Positions 1 to 7,236 of a stretch of DNA of 33,840 bases are shown here, in pieces. The notes below the pieces were generated by a model. That model was not told the origin of the DNA, did not search any database, and saw only the letters and a list, made by a program, of their open reading frames with translations. The stretch covers positions 1 through 33,840 of the forward strand of contig JAFEFG010000054.1 in the NCBI GenBank assembly GCA_018240685.1. Direction: 5' to 3'. The translations under genes and the position numbers were made by a program. Position 1 is the first letter of the stretch. Every line of letters begins with the position of its first letter. Source of the DNA: Pseudomonadota bacterium (lineage in GTDB: Bacteria; Pseudomonadota; Alphaproteobacteria; Reyranellales; Reyranellaceae).

Positions 1-383
1 TGCACCGCGCCATCTTCGGCAGCTTCGAGCGCATGATCGGCATTCTCATCGAGCACTATGCCGGCCGCTTCCCGCTCTGGCTGGCGCCGACGCAAGCTGT
101 GGTGGTCACGATCGTGAACGACGCCGACGGCTATGCCAACGAGGTGGCGGAGCAGCTCCGGGCCGCCGGGATGCGGGTCGATACCGACCTGCGCAACGAG
201 AAAATCAACTACAAGGTCCGCGAGCATTCGCTGGCCCATGTACCGCTGATCCTGGCCGTCGGTCGCCGCGACATGGACAACCGTACGGTTGCCATTCGCC
301 GCCTGGGGTCGGAAAAGCAGGAGGTCCTTGAACTCGGGGCCGCCGTCACTACACTTTCTACGGAGGCCCGGCCGCCCTTCTAG
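1..383 (+). CDS. thrS: Threonyl-tRNA synthetase, C-terminal part (gene enters from the left)
   Basis: The reading frame is open from the first bases of the window (in frame from base 3, starting [13 protein letters not shown]) to a TAG at 381-383. The segment [19 protein letters not shown], followed by [12 protein letters not shown], is the characteristic junction between the class II catalytic core and the anticodon-binding domain of ThrRS. The remaining ~100 residues, with the segments [14 protein letters not shown] and [12 protein letters not shown], are the alpha/beta anticodon-binding domain. ThrRS charges tRNA-Thr in the cytoplasm. The catalytic and editing domains lie outside the window. 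The C-terminal tail ends APPF-like (EARPPF). The infC gene follows 60 bp downstream, the same order as in E. coli thrS-infC, so co-transcription is likely. Confidence 0.95.
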   Translation, partial: HRAIFGSFERMIGILIEHYAGRFPLWLAPTQAVVVTIVNDADGYANEVAEQLRAAGMRVDTDLRNEKINYKVREHSLAHVPLILAVGRRDMDNRTVAIRRLGSEKQEVLELGAAVTTLSTEARPPF

Positions 384-411
384 GGGCGGCTGCGGCCTCG
401 TTTTCCGCCCC
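383..411 (+). promoter_or_regulatory. GC-rich hairpin between thrS and infC
   Basis: GGGGCGG (383-389) and CCGCCCC (405-411) are perfect complements around a 15-nt loop. The stem starts at the last base of the thrS stop codon and ends 32 bp before the infC start. There is no T-run after it, so it is a poor intrinsic terminator. It may slow transcription, stabilise mRNA ends, or separate thrS from infC after processing. The role is inference only. Confidence 0.35.
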
Positions 412-443
412 GACAAGGGGCTTTAACGAGGGAGAAGGAAGCC

Positions 444-980
444 ATAGCTCGTCCTGCGCAACAAAGCGCGCCGACCCGTGACGGTCCGCGCGTCAACGGT
501 GAGATCAGAGCGCCGCAAGTCCGACTGATCGATGAAAATGGCGATATGGTCGGTGTTGTCACCGCCCGCGAGGCATTGCAGATGGCCGAGGAGGCCAGTC
601 TCGACCTGATCGAGATCTCGCCCAACGCCGTCCCACCCGTCTGCAAGATCTCCGATTACGGCAAGTACAAGTACGAGGCGCAAAAGAAGGCGCATGAGGC
701 CCGAAAGCACCAGAAGGTGATCGAGGTCAAAGAGATCAAGATGCGCCCCAACATCGACGATCACGACTACGAAGTGAAGATGCGCGCCATGAAGCGGTTC
801 ATCGAGGAAGGCGACAAGGTGAAGGTCACCCTGCGCTTCCGCGGCCGCGAGATGGTTCATTCCGAGCTCGGCCTGCAGGTGCTGAACCGCGTCCGCAGCG
901 AGATGGACGCGACGACCAAGATCGAATCGATGCCGCGCATGGAAGGCCGACAGATGATCATGGTGCTGGCGCCCAAATGA
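444..980 (+). CDS. infC: Translation initiation factor IF-3, non-canonical AUA start
   Basis: IF-3 binds the 30S subunit, blocks premature 50S joining and proofreads the start codon-initiator tRNA pairing. The first in-frame ATG (546) is internal: upstream the same frame encodes (M)[19 protein letters not shown] and then the canonical IF-3 N-domain signature [14 protein letters not shown]. Between the thrS stop and this block there is no in-frame ATG, GTG or TTG. An ATA at 444 sits 3-4 bases after a purine-rich Shine-Dalgarno stretch, GGAGAAGGA (431-439). Starting there gives 178 residues, normal for IF-3. The C-domain holds [15 protein letters not shown] and ends [13 protein letters not shown]. 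In E. coli infC starts at AUU and IF-3 represses its own mRNA by rejecting that codon; the same autoregulation is inferred here. The TGA overlaps the next ATG (ATGA). Confidence 0.93.
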   Translation: MARPAQQSAPTRDGPRVNGEIRAPQVRLIDENGDMVGVVTAREALQMAEEASLDLIEISPNAVPPVCKISDYGKYKYEAQKKAHEARKHQKVIEVKEIKMRPNIDDHDYEVKMRAMKRFIEEGDKVKVTLRFRGREMVHSELGLQVLNRVRSEMDATTKIESMPRMEGRQMIMVLAPK

Positions 981-1966
981 CGGCCCGGGCTGCAGGATTG
1001 GCGATGGCATTTGCCATCGCTCTTGCCGCCCATCCAGCATCGGCCCAGCTTAGCGCCAGCACTCAGAGGGGCTACGAGGCGTTCGAACGGCTTGGCCCTC
1101 ACCGCGCCTTCGCGGTCGCCGCGGACGGCAAGGGTTATTGGTGGACCGGTTCGTCCGGTACCGATCCAGGCCGCGCCGTCGCTTCGGCGACGAAGCTCTG
1201 CGAGGAACGCAGCAAGACCAAGTGTTCCCTCTACGCCGTCAACAATGTCATCCTGAATGGCCGCGACTGGTCGGCAGCGACACCGCCGGAAAGCCCGTCG
1301 ATTGGCCGCCTGCGGCCCGAACCCTATTGGGCCAACAAGGGGCCCCAGGCAGCGACCGGCCTCATCGTCTGGAGCCACGGCTACATGGAGGGACGTGACG
1401 CGACGGCGTCGTCGCCCCAAGGCGAGGTCGCCTACTTCACTCTCAAGGGCTACGACCTCTACCGTTTCGATCGCCAGTGGATCCGCGACTGGCCGGGTGA
1501 TGCCAACGACCTCGCCAACGCGGTCAGGCAAGCCAGATCGATGGGATACCGGCGTATCGTTCTCGCCGGCCAGTCGGCCGGAGCCTGGGTATCGCTGGCC
1601 GCGACCATGCGGGGCGCACCGGTCGATGGCGTGATCTCCGTTTCGGCCGCGCATCACGGGCAGGTCAAGGACATGCGCGACGTTTCCCGTCCGCGTTCGG
1701 AGTGGCAGCAGATGGTCAGGGGCATCAAGCGCGGTCCGCGCCTGGTGATCGTCAACTTCAAGGACGATGCCTACGACGTAGGCGGCCGCATGGACGACGC
1801 ACGGTCCGCGTTCGCCGCGTCCGGCGTCGATGCCGTCGTCATTTCCAATCCTACGGGCTTCAGCGGTCATGGCGCGGCCAACGGCACGGCCTTTCCGCAG
1901 AAGTTCGGCACCTGCATCTACACCTTCATCGAGACGGGCACACGGCAGGCACCCTGCGTCCCATGA
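977..1966 (+). CDS. Secreted alpha/beta-hydrolase-like protein with N-terminal signal peptide
   Basis: The 329-residue product starts with a classical signal peptide (hydrophobic stretch [19 protein letters not shown], likely cut after ASA near residue 23), so it probably works in the periplasm. Residues ~30-90 form a small domain with a paired-Cys pattern ([17 protein letters not shown]) reminiscent of DUF4189-type secreted domains. The rest looks like an alpha/beta hydrolase: WSHGYMEG (oxyanion-type loop), nucleophile elbow GQSAG with Ser200, acid in NFKDDAYD (Asp264 or Asp267), and His298 in FSGHGAAN. Two further Cys lie near the C-terminus. The substrate is unknown. The ATG overlaps the infC stop, so it is translationally coupled to IF-3, an odd partnership. 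No terminator separates it from the convergent dehydrogenase gene. Confidence 0.75.
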   Translation: MTARAAGLAMAFAIALAAHPASAQLSASTQRGYEAFERLGPHRAFAVAADGKGYWWTGSSGTDPGRAVASATKLCEERSKTKCSLYAVNNVILNGRDWSAATPPESPSIGRLRPEPYWANKGPQAATGLIVWSHGYMEGRDATASSPQGEVAYFTLKGYDLYRFDRQWIRDWPGDANDLANAVRQARSMGYRRIVLAGQSAGAWVSLAATMRGAPVDGVISVSAAHHGQVKDMRDVSRPRSEWQQMVRGIKRGPRLVIVNFKDDAYDVGGRMDDARSAFAASGVDAVVISNPTGFSGHGAANGTAFPQKFGTCIYTFIETGTRQAPCVP

Positions 1967-1979
1967 GATCGGCGCCACA

Positions 1980-2738
1980 TCACAGCATATAGGACCCGCC
2001 GTTTACGTGCAGGACCTGGCCGGTGATGGCATCGGCGTCGTCCGAGGCGAGGAACACGGCACTGTGGGCGATCTGCTCGGGCGTCAGCATCTTCCCGCCA
2101 AGCGGGATCGAGGTTCGCGCCATCTCGGCCAGCTCCGCGTCGGTGTTGCCATAGCGGGGCTGCGCGGTGTCGGTGAGGCTGGGAGCGATCGCATTCACGC
2201 GGATATTGTGGGGCGCCAGCTCGAGAGCGAGGGCGCGAGTCATGGAAACGACGCCGCCCTTGCTTGCACTGTAGTGCACACCGCGCACGGCGCCGCGGAT
2301 GGCGGCAGAAGACAGGTTGATGACCGCACCGCCCTTTCGTCCCGCGGCGATCAGCGCCTTGGCCATGGCAATGGTGGCAAAGCAGCCGGCCTTGAGATTG
2401 ACGTCGAGCACGAAATCCCAGTCGCTCTCCCGCATCTCCAGGAGCGGTACCCGCGGGTAGACGCCGGCATTGTTCACCAGGATGTCGGGTGTACCGAGGC
2501 CGCGAACGGTATCGGCCACCATGCGCTCGATATCGGCCAGCCTTCCGACATCGGCCTGGACAGGAATCGCCCGCCGGCCAGCCGCGCGGATCTTGCCGGC
2601 CACGGCCTCGACCGCCTTCCCGTCATCCAGCCAGTTCACGGCGACGTCGGCCCCCGCCTCCGCCAGGGCCACCGCGATGGCCGCACCGATCCCCTGCTGT
2701 GCGCCGGTCACCAGCGCCACTTTGCCTGCCAATTTCAT
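1980..2738 (-). CDS. Short-chain dehydrogenase/reductase (FabG-like)
   Basis: This is a classical SDR of 252 residues. The nucleotide-binding glycine motif is TGAQQGIG (11-18), NNAG follows at 89-92, the catalytic Ser lies in NLSSAAI (143/144) and YSASK (156-160) supplies Tyr and Lys. The C-terminus GQVLHVNGGSYML closes the Rossmann fold as in 3-oxoacyl-ACP reductases and sugar dehydrogenases. It should catalyse NAD(P)-dependent oxidation or reduction of a hydroxyl/keto group in the cytoplasm. The substrate cannot be read from sequence, and fabG itself is normally in a fatty-acid cluster, which is absent here. The gene lies on the opposite strand to both flanking translation operons and is read from the divergent spacer upstream of rpmI, where a palindrome marks a possible operator. 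Confidence 0.88.
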   Translation of the reverse strand: MKLAGKVALVTGAQQGIGAAIAVALAEAGADVAVNWLDDGKAVEAVAGKIRAAGRRAIPVQADVGRLADIERMVADTVRGLGTPDILVNNAGVYPRVPLLEMRESDWDFVLDVNLKAGCFATIAMAKALIAAGRKGGAVINLSSAAIRGAVRGVHYSASKGGVVSMTRALALELAPHNIRVNAIAPSLTDTAQPRYGNTDAELAEMARTSIPLGGKMLTPEQIAHSAVFLASDDADAITGQVLHVNGGSYML

Positions 2739-2758
2739 TCGCCACCTTCCGCTGAGGA

Positions 2759-2773
2759 GCGTACGACGTACGC
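2759..2773. promoter_or_regulatory. 15-bp perfect palindrome, candidate operator of the SDR gene
   Basis: GCGTACGACGTACGC reads the same on both strands around a central base. Its inner edge is 21 bp upstream of the SDR start codon (2738), where a repressor would overlap the promoter or the ribosome-binding region. No regulator gene is adjacent, so the binding protein is unknown. Confidence 0.35.
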
Positions 2774-2878
2774 GTCCTTCGACACGGCAGCAGCATGAAT
2801 GATGCCACCCGGCTGCACACCCTCTGCGCCGCTCATGCTGCCCTTCAGCAAGGCCTGCCTGCCCGGGATCGGCCCCGC

Positions 2879-2907
2879 TTGCGTGGCGGTGCGGCCGTCG
2901 CTATAAG
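2879..2907 (+). promoter_or_regulatory. Sigma70-type promoter for rpmI-rplT
   Basis: TTGCGT (2879-2884) and TATAAG (2902-2907) are separated by exactly 17 bp, close to the housekeeping consensus TTGACA-N17-TATAAT. Transcription would start near 2914, giving a leader of about 70 nt before the rpmI ATG at 2983. This shows that rpmI-rplT has its own promoter and does not depend on read-through from infC. Confidence 0.6.
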
Positions 2908-2919
2908 CCCCGTTCCTTC

Positions 2920-2954
2920 GGTGGCCTGGCCCATAGGGCATTGCCTCGGCCACC
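2920..2954 (+). promoter_or_regulatory. Structured mRNA leader of rpmI-rplT (possible ribosomal protein leader)
   Basis: GGTGGCC (2920-2926) pairs with GGCCACC (2948-2954), enclosing a second small stem GCCC-ATA-GGGC (2929-2939). The structure ends 28 nt before the rpmI start and follows a strong promoter. L20 is known to repress its operon in several bacteria by binding a leader structure that mimics its 23S site. Whether this hairpin is such a site is inference; it has no T-run and is not a terminator. Confidence 0.4.
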
Positions 2955-2982
2955 AATCGTAACCCTTTGAAAAGGAACGAAA

Positions 2983-3186
2983 ATGCCCAAGATGAAGACC
3001 AAGAGCGGGGCCAAGAAGCGTTTTCGCTTCACCGGCACCGGCAAAGTGAAGCATGGGGTCGCGGGCAAGCGCCACGGCATGAGCAAGCGGGGCAACCGCT
3101 TCCTGCGTCAGGCCACGGGCATGGTGATCGTGTCCGAGTCCGACACCCGCATCATCAAGCGCAACTTCTTCCCGTACGAGAGGTAA
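2983..3186 (+). CDS. rpmI: 50S ribosomal protein L35
   Basis: The 67-residue basic protein begins [20 protein letters not shown], the signature of bacterial L35, and continues with [16 protein letters not shown]35 binds 23S rRNA in the large subunit. Length matches the family (about 65 residues). The ATG follows AAAAGGAACGAAA, a good Shine-Dalgarno. It is three bases upstream of rplT and they form the usual rpmI-rplT pair. In E. coli infC lies directly upstream; here it is about 2 kb away, separated by two unrelated genes, one of them on the other strand. Confidence 0.97.
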   Translation: MPKMKTKSGAKKRFRFTGTGKVKHGVAGKRHGMSKRGNRFLRQATGMVIVSESDTRIIKRNFFPYER

Positions 3187-3189
3187 GTC

Positions 3190-3546
3190 ATGGCACGCGT
3201 CAAGCGGGGCGTGACTGCACACGCTCGTCACAAGAAGGTCCTGAAGCTCGCCAAGGGCTATCGCGGCCGCGCCAAGGTGGCGTTCCGCGTCGGTATCGAG
3301 AAGGTCGAGAAGGGGCTGCAATATGCCTATCGCGACCGGCGCAACAAGAAGCGCACGTTCCGCGGGCTCTGGATCCAGCGCATCAATGCCGCCGCACGCG
3401 AGCATGGCATGACCTACTCGCAGTTCATGAACGGCATCCTGAAGGCCGGGATCGAGGTCGACCGCAAGGTCATGGCCGATCTCGCGGCGCGGGAGCCGGC
3501 GGCGTTCAAGGCCCTGGTCGAACAGGCACAAGCGGCTCTGAAATAG
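3190..3546 (+). CDS. rplT: 50S ribosomal protein L20
   Basis: The 118-residue product starts [19 protein letters not shown] and contains [41 protein letters not shown] and [13 protein letters not shown], all diagnostic of L20. L20 binds 23S rRNA early in 50S assembly. In other bacteria it also represses translation of its own operon. Length is standard. It is three bases downstream of rpmI, and a strong intrinsic terminator lies 62 bp after its stop. Confidence 0.97.
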   Translation: MARVKRGVTAHARHKKVLKLAKGYRGRAKVAFRVGIEKVEKGLQYAYRDRRNKKRTFRGLWIQRINAAAREHGMTYSQFMNGILKAGIEVDRKVMADLAAREPAAFKALVEQAQAALK

Positions 3547-3607
3547 GGCCCGCCCTCGAGTAACGTCTGCGCGCCGAGACCGGCGCAACGGGCAGAGATC
3601 GCAAAGA

Positions 3608-3636
3608 GGGAGCCTGGACCGCAGGCTCCCTTTTTT
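3608..3636 (+). terminator. Rho-independent terminator after rplT
   Basis: A perfect 9-bp stem (3608-3616 with 3622-3630, GGGAGCCTG/CAGGCTCCC), 5-nt loop GACCG, is followed directly by six T (3631-3636). It lies between rplT and pheS, so it either ends the ribosomal protein operon or attenuates read-through into pheST. Upstream (about 3566-3599) a second foldable segment has TCTGC/GCAGA flanking GCGCC/GGCGC. No leader ORF with Phe codons precedes the terminator, so a pheM-type attenuator is not supported. Confidence 0.88.
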
Positions 3637-3664
3637 CGTGTTCGGTTTCGAAAGTGAGCGAAGG

Positions 3665-4765
3665 ATGGACGACCTTTCGACGATTCGCAGCGAAGCGCTC
3701 GCCGCCGTCGCGGCTGCCGCCGACCTCAGCGCGCTCGACGCGGTACGCGTCGCCGCTCTCGGCAAGAAGGGCAACGTCACCGGTCTGATGAAGACGCTGG
3801 GGACTCTGCCGCCCGAGCAGCGCAAGGACTTCGGCGCGCGCGTGAACCAGCTCAAGGGCGAGATCGAGGCTGCACTCGAGGCACGCAAGGCCACGCTCGG
3901 CGCATCCGCCCTGGCAGCCAAGCTTGCCGCGGAGAAGGTCGACATCAGCCTGCCGGCCCGCCCCGAATCACAGGGCACGCTGCATCCGATCGGCCAGGTG
4001 ATGGACGAGCTTGCCGCCATCTTCGGCGAGATGGGCTTCACCTGGGCCGAAGGTCCCGACATCGAGGACGACTGGCACAACTTCTCGGCGCTGAACATTC
4101 CGCCCGACCATCCGGCGCGGCAGATGCAGGACACGTTCTACCTGCCGTCGCGCGCCGACGGCACGCCGATGGTGCTGCGCACTCACACCTCGCCGGTGCA
4201 GGCGCGCACGATGCTGAACAAGGCCGTCCAGCAGATGCTGGCCAACGATGGCTCGCTGCGCATCATCGTGCCAGGCCGCACTTTCCGCATCGACAGCGAC
4301 GCGACGCATACGCCGATGTTCCACCAGGTCGAAGGGCTGGTGATCGACCGCACCACCCACATGGGCCACCTCAAGGGATGCCTGGTCGATTTCTGCCGCG
4401 CCTTCTTCGAGGTCGACGACCTGCCGCTGCGCTTCCGTCCCTCCTACTTCCCGTTCACCGAACCGTCGGCCGAGGTCGATATCGGCTGCTCGTGGAAGGA
4501 CGGCGAACTGCGCATCGGCGCGGGCGATTCATGGCTTGAGATCCTCGGCTCCGGCATGGTGCATCCCAACGTGATCGCCAATTGCGGCCTCGATCCCGCT
4601 GTCTACCAGGGCTTCGCGTTCGGCATGGGCATCGATCGCATCGCCATGCTGAAGTACGGCATCCCCGACCTGCGCAGCTTCTTCGATTCGGACCTGCGGT
4701 GGCTGCGCCACTATGGATTCTCAGCCCTCGAATGGCCGTCTCTGACACAAGGACTGGCGCGATGA
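3665..4765 (+). CDS. pheS: Phenylalanyl-tRNA synthetase alpha subunit
   Basis: PheS carries the class II catalytic core of the (alpha-beta)2 enzyme that charges tRNA-Phe. The N-terminal coiled-coil region (about 1-90) has [17 protein letters not shown]. The catalytic domain shows [61 protein letters not shown] and [17 protein letters not shown], and ends [18 protein letters not shown] and LRWLRHYGF. The ATG at 3665 gives 366 residues with a typical [12 protein letters not shown] start. An in-frame GTG at 3638 lies against the terminator T-run and is unlikely. About ten extra residues follow the usual RHYGF end. Its TGA overlaps the pheT ATG (ATGA). Confidence 0.95.
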   Translation: MDDLSTIRSEALAAVAAAADLSALDAVRVAALGKKGNVTGLMKTLGTLPPEQRKDFGARVNQLKGEIEAALEARKATLGASALAAKLAAEKVDISLPARPESQGTLHPIGQVMDELAAIFGEMGFTWAEGPDIEDDWHNFSALNIPPDHPARQMQDTFYLPSRADGTPMVLRTHTSPVQARTMLNKAVQQMLANDGSLRIIVPGRTFRIDSDATHTPMFHQVEGLVIDRTTHMGHLKGCLVDFCRAFFEVDDLPLRFRPSYFPFTEPSAEVDIGCSWKDGELRIGAGDSWLEILGSGMVHPNVIANCGLDPAVYQGFAFGMGIDRIAMLKYGIPDLRSFFDSDLRWLRHYGFSALEWPSLTQGLAR

Positions 4766-7161
4766 AGTTCACGCTTTCCTGGCTCAAGGAGCATCTCGAC
4801 ACCGACGCCTCGCTTGCCGAGATCCGCGATCGGCTGACCATGCTCGGCCTCGAGGTCGAGGGCATCACCAACCCGGCCGAGACGCTGAAGGGTTTCATCG
4901 TCGGCTACGTCGTCGAGGCCGTGCAGCATCCCAATGCCGATCGGCTGCGCGTGTGCAAGGTCGACACCGGCGCGGGCGTGGTCCAGGTCGTGTGCGGCGC
5001 GCCCAACGCGCGCACCGGCATGAAGGGCATCTTCGCGCCGACCGGCAGCTATATCCCCGGCACCGGCATCACCCTCAAGGCGAGCAAGATCCGCGGCGAG
5101 GAAAGCAACGGCATGCTCTGCTCGTCGCGCGAACTGCAGCTTGGCGACGATCACAGCGGCATCATCGATCTGCCGACAGAAGCGAAGACCGGCGCGTCGG
5201 CCGCCGAGGCACTCGGCCTCGACGACCCGGTGATCGAGATCAAGGTCACGCCCAACCGCGCGGACTGCCTGGGTGTGCACGGCATCGCCCGCGATCTCGC
5301 GGCTTCCGGTCTCGGCACCCTGAAGCCGTTCAAGGCCGAGCGGATCGCCGGCACCTTCCAGAGCCCAATCAGGTGGACGCACGGCTACGAGGCCAGGCCC
5401 GACAGCCCCTGCCCCATCGTGCTCGGCCGTTATTTCCGCGGCGTGAAGAACGGCCCTTCTCCGGATTGGCTGCAACGCCGGCTGAAGGCGATCGGCCTGC
5501 GTCCGATCTCGGCCTTGGTCGACATCACCAACCTGGTGACGTTCGACCTCAATCGCCCATTGCACGTGTTCGACGCCACGAAGCTCAATGGCGATCTCGT
5601 CATGCGCCAGGCGCGCGAGGGAGAGAAGATCCTCGCGCTCGACGGCAAGACCTACGCGCTTGATCCCGCCGTCGCGGTGATCGCCGACAGCCGGAGCGTG
5701 CACGGTATCGGCGGCATCATGGGCGGCGAGGGAACCGGCGTGCAGGACGACACGACGGAAGTCTTTCTCGAAGTGGCCTATTTCGACCCGATTCGTACCG
5801 CCGCGTCGGGCCGCAAGCTCGGTATCCAGTCCGACGCCCGTTACCGCTTCGAGCGCGGGATCGATCCGCAGTCGGTGCAGTGGGGCACGGATGTCGCCAC
5901 GCGCCTGATCCTGGAGCTGTGCGGCGGCGAGGCGAGCGAGATCGTCGCGAGCGGCGTGATGCCGAACTGGGAGCGCAGCTACACGCTGCGCCCCGACCGC
6001 GTGAAGAGCCTGACCGCAATCGACGTGCCGGCAAAGGATACGGCCGACATCCTGACGAGGCTGGGCTTCACCGTATCCGGAACGGGCCCGTGGACGGCTG
6101 CCGTGCCGTCATGGCGTCCCGACATCGTCGGCGAGGCGGACCTCGTGGAAGAAGTCACGCGGGTATACGGCTTCGATCGTATCCCGGCGGTGTCGCTCCC
6201 CGCCCTGTCAGCGACCTCCAAGCCCGTGCGCGATCCATTGCAGCGGCGTGTCCCGCTCGCCCGCCGGGCGCTCGCCGCCCGCGGCATGAACGAGGCGGTG
6301 ACGTGGTCGTTCCTGCCCTTCAAGCAGGCGGAGCGCTTTGGCGGCGGCGGTGCCGACTTGCGCCTGCTGAACTCCATCGCGGCCGAACTCGACACGATGC
6401 GGCCGTCAGTCCTGCCCAACCTGATCGACGCCGCGGCCCGCAACGAGGCCCGCGGGCTGCACGATCCGGCGCTATTCGAGGTCGGCCCGCAGTACAAGGA
6501 CGCGACGCCCGCAGGCCAGCTGCGCGTCGCCGCCGGCGTCCGCCACAACATGGCCGTGCCGCGCAACTGGGCCGGCCCGGCGCGTCCCGTTGATGCCTTC
6601 GACGCCAAGGCCGACGCGCTGGCGGTTCTGGCCGCGATCGGCGCGCCGGTCGAGAACATGCAGGCGTCAGCCGGCGCGCCGGACTGGTATCACCCGGGCC
6701 GCTCGGGCGCGGTCAAGCTTGGCGATCGCGTCATGGCCTGGTTCGGCGAGCTGCATCCCGAGATCGCCGCAGCAGCCGACCTCAAGGGGCCGGTCGCGGC
6801 GTTCGAGGTGTTTCTCGACGCCCCGCCGCCGCCCAAGGCCCGCGCCACCAAGGCCCGGCCTCGCCTCGTCCTTTCGGCCTTCCAGCCGCTGGAGCGCGAC
6901 TTCGCCTTCCTCGTCGACGCGACCGTGGAGGCGGAGAAGCTGGTGCGCGCGGCCCGCAATGCCGACAAGACCCTGATCGCCGCCGCACGCGTGTTCGACG
7001 TCTATGCCGGCAAGGGCGTGCCCGAGGGCAAGAAGTCGCTGGCCATCGCCGTCACCCTGCAGCCGATGGAGCGCACGCTCACGGATGCGGAGATCGAGGC
7101 GGTGTGCAACAAGATCGTGGCCCAGGTCGCCAAGGCGACGGGCGCGACATTGAGAGGTTAA
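4762..7161 (+). CDS. pheT: Phenylalanyl-tRNA synthetase beta subunit
   Basis: The 799-residue beta subunit starts [18 protein letters not shown] at the ATG that overlaps pheS. Domains in order: N-terminal strand; EMAP-II-like tRNA-binding domain (about 40-150, [25 protein letters not shown] motif shortened here to [12 protein letters not shown]); B3/B4 editing domain (about 210-380, [20 protein letters not shown]); B5 domain (about 400-475, [14 protein letters not shown]); catalytic-like core ([20 protein letters not shown]); and the C-terminal FDX-ACB anticodon domain (about 705-799, [13 protein letters not shown]). Length is normal. An upstream extension of the frame into pheS is only a shadow. 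There is no terminator-type T-run after it; an unusual inverted repeat follows. Confidence 0.96.
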   Translation: MKFTLSWLKEHLDTDASLAEIRDRLTMLGLEVEGITNPAETLKGFIVGYVVEAVQHPNADRLRVCKVDTGAGVVQVVCGAPNARTGMKGIFAPTGSYIPGTGITLKASKIRGEESNGMLCSSRELQLGDDHSGIIDLPTEAKTGASAAEALGLDDPVIEIKVTPNRADCLGVHGIARDLAASGLGTLKPFKAERIAGTFQSPIRWTHGYEARPDSPCPIVLGRYFRGVKNGPSPDWLQRRLKAIGLRPISALVDITNLVTFDLNRPLHVFDATKLNGDLVMRQAREGEKILALDGKTYALDPAVAVIADSRSVHGIGGIMGGEGTGVQDDTTEVFLEVAYFDPIRTAASGRKLGIQSDARYRFERGIDPQSVQWGTDVATRLILELCGGEASEIVASGVMPNWERSYTLRPDRVKSLTAIDVPAKDTADILTRLGFTVSGTGPWTAAVPSWRPDIVGEADLVEEVTRVYGFDRIPAVSLPALSATSKPVRDPLQRRVPLARRALAARGMNEAVTWSFLPFKQAERFGGGGADLRLLNSIAAELDTMRPSVLPNLIDAAARNEARGLHDPALFEVGPQYKDATPAGQLRVAAGVRHNMAVPRNWAGPARPVDAFDAKADALAVLAAIGAPVENMQASAGAPDWYHPGRSGAVKLGDRVMAWFGELHPEIAAAADLKGPVAAFEVFLDAPPPPKARATKARPRLVLSAFQPLERDFAFLVDATVEAEKLVRAARNADKTLIAAARVFDVYAGKGVPEGKKSLAIAVTLQPMERTLTDAEIEAVCNKIVAQVAKATGATLRG

Positions 7162-7168
7162 CTTCATT

Positions 7169-7221
7169 GGAGCGCGCCACTCCAGTGGCGCATCATGAGC
7201 GCCACTGGAGTGGCGCGCTCC
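7169..7221. repeat. Perfect 23-bp inverted repeat built from nested palindromes, between pheT and lepA
   Basis: The arms at 7169-7191 and 7199-7221 are exact reverse complements with a 7-nt loop (ATCATGA). Each arm contains an 18-bp palindrome: GCGCCACTCCAGTGGCGC (7174-7191) and GCGCCACTGGAGTGGCGC (7199-7216), which differ only in their central CC/GG. The DNA can therefore fold either as one long hairpin or as two smaller ones. No T-run follows on either strand. It fills most of the 75-bp spacer. It could be a dispersed palindromic repeat, a terminator-like mRNA end, or a protein-binding site. Confidence 0.9.
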
Positions 7222-7236
7222 CCTGAGTAGAGTGAC

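Noticed and set aside
3547..3664. A pheM-like leader peptide before pheS
   Set aside because: The Phe codons TTT TTT occur in the terminator T-run itself, and no start codon precedes them.
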